Assembly: GCA_017429945.1 (NCBI GenBank)
Contig: JAFRNY010000072.1
Coordinates: forward strand, 1 to 33,309
Source: Bacteroidaceae bacterium
GTDB lineage: Bacteria > Bacteroidota > Bacteroidia > Bacteroidales > Bacteroidaceae
Direction of reading: 5' to 3'
DNA length: 33,309 bases
A program made the position numbers and the translations under genes. The notes under the pieces are model-generated. The model was not told the origin of the DNA and searched no databases. It saw only the letters and a list, made by a program, of their open reading frames with translations. Below, piece by piece: positions 33,186-33,309 of the stretch (position 1 is the stretch's first letter; each line of letters begins with the position of its first letter).

Positions 33186-33309
33186 AGTGGACTAATTGTT
33201 CTTTGAAATCGCTGAAATAAAGTCTTTTACGAGTAGTTTTAAGGGTGCACGGATTTGAATTTGTACTTTTGCAGTCAAATTGAAAGGCTGCAAGATGAAC
33301 AAAGACAAA
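33175..33309 (+). mobile_element. Left end of an insertion sequence, probably IS4-like
   Basis: From about 33175 the sequence TGTCCCGTTAAAGTGGAC interrupts the glycosyltransferase and resembles a terminal inverted repeat. A perfect -7 box TACTTTTG lies at 33264-33271, and a transposase-like start codon at 33295 begins MNKDK, the opening I associate from memory with IS4-group transposases of Bacteroides/Prevotella. The rest is outside the window, so the right end and target duplication cannot be seen; the left boundary is accurate only to a few bases. Confidence 0.65.

Overview
The window looks like chromosomal DNA of a gut-type Bacteroidales bacterium (Prevotella, Muribaculaceae or Bacteroides-like; genus not resolvable by eye). 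The evidence is promoters with the Bacteroidetes -7 box TAnnTTTG, poor Shine-Dalgarno signals, and families typical of the phylum: a FimB/Mfa2-like fimbrillin lipoprotein, DUF1080, DUF3109, DUF3244, a TPR-HTH membrane regulator and a GG-Bacteroidales-type radical-SAM peptide system. There are two composition regimes: a GC-rich backbone up to about 25.5 kb, and an AT-rich segment from there to the right edge that looks acquired.

Left part (1-2433): an elongator tRNA-Met with its own promoter and terminator, a mannose-1-phosphate guanylyltransferase (both minus strand), and uracil-DNA glycosylase (plus strand).

Centre (2652-19363): eight plus-strand genes with very short gaps, probably one long operon. 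It opens with a two-gene partner-switching module: a membrane sensor fused to a SpoIIE/PP2C phosphatase and an RsbW-like kinase domain, then a STAS anti-anti-sigma protein. Next come an alginate-export-like outer-membrane barrel, a 2434-residue NRPS of order C-A-T-C-A-T-R, a PaaK-like adenylate-forming enzyme, a MATE exporter, a GH51 arabinofuranosidase and a DUF3109 protein. The inferred product is an N-acylated or N-arylated dipeptide released as an aldehyde by the terminal reductase, then exported.

Middle right (19364-24832): housekeeping and surface genes (DUF1080 secreted protein, fimbrillin-like lipoprotein, MnmA, S41 processing protease). Both convergent gene pairs here are separated by very long inverted repeats whose arms are AT-rich imperfect tandem arrays. 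The same kind of intergenic short-period repeat appears inside three coding regions as in-frame insertions (NRPS second A domain, MnmA, TPR-HTH regulator).

Right part (25001-33309): a TPR-HTH membrane regulator and a DUF3244 protein, both mosaics of GC-rich and AT-rich DNA, precede a RiPP cluster. The cluster has a Cys-rich precursor that lacks the usual Gly-Gly leader end, a radical-SAM/SPASM maturase split by a one-base change in an A7 tract, a pseudo-radical-SAM partner, a secreted 6-bladed beta-propeller, a LanC-like toroid without the zinc ligands, and a glycosyltransferase cut by the end of an insertion sequence whose transposase starts at the last bases. The cluster is therefore either decaying or phase-variable in this isolate. 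It is the best candidate for a little-described system, with the partner-switch/NRPS operon second.
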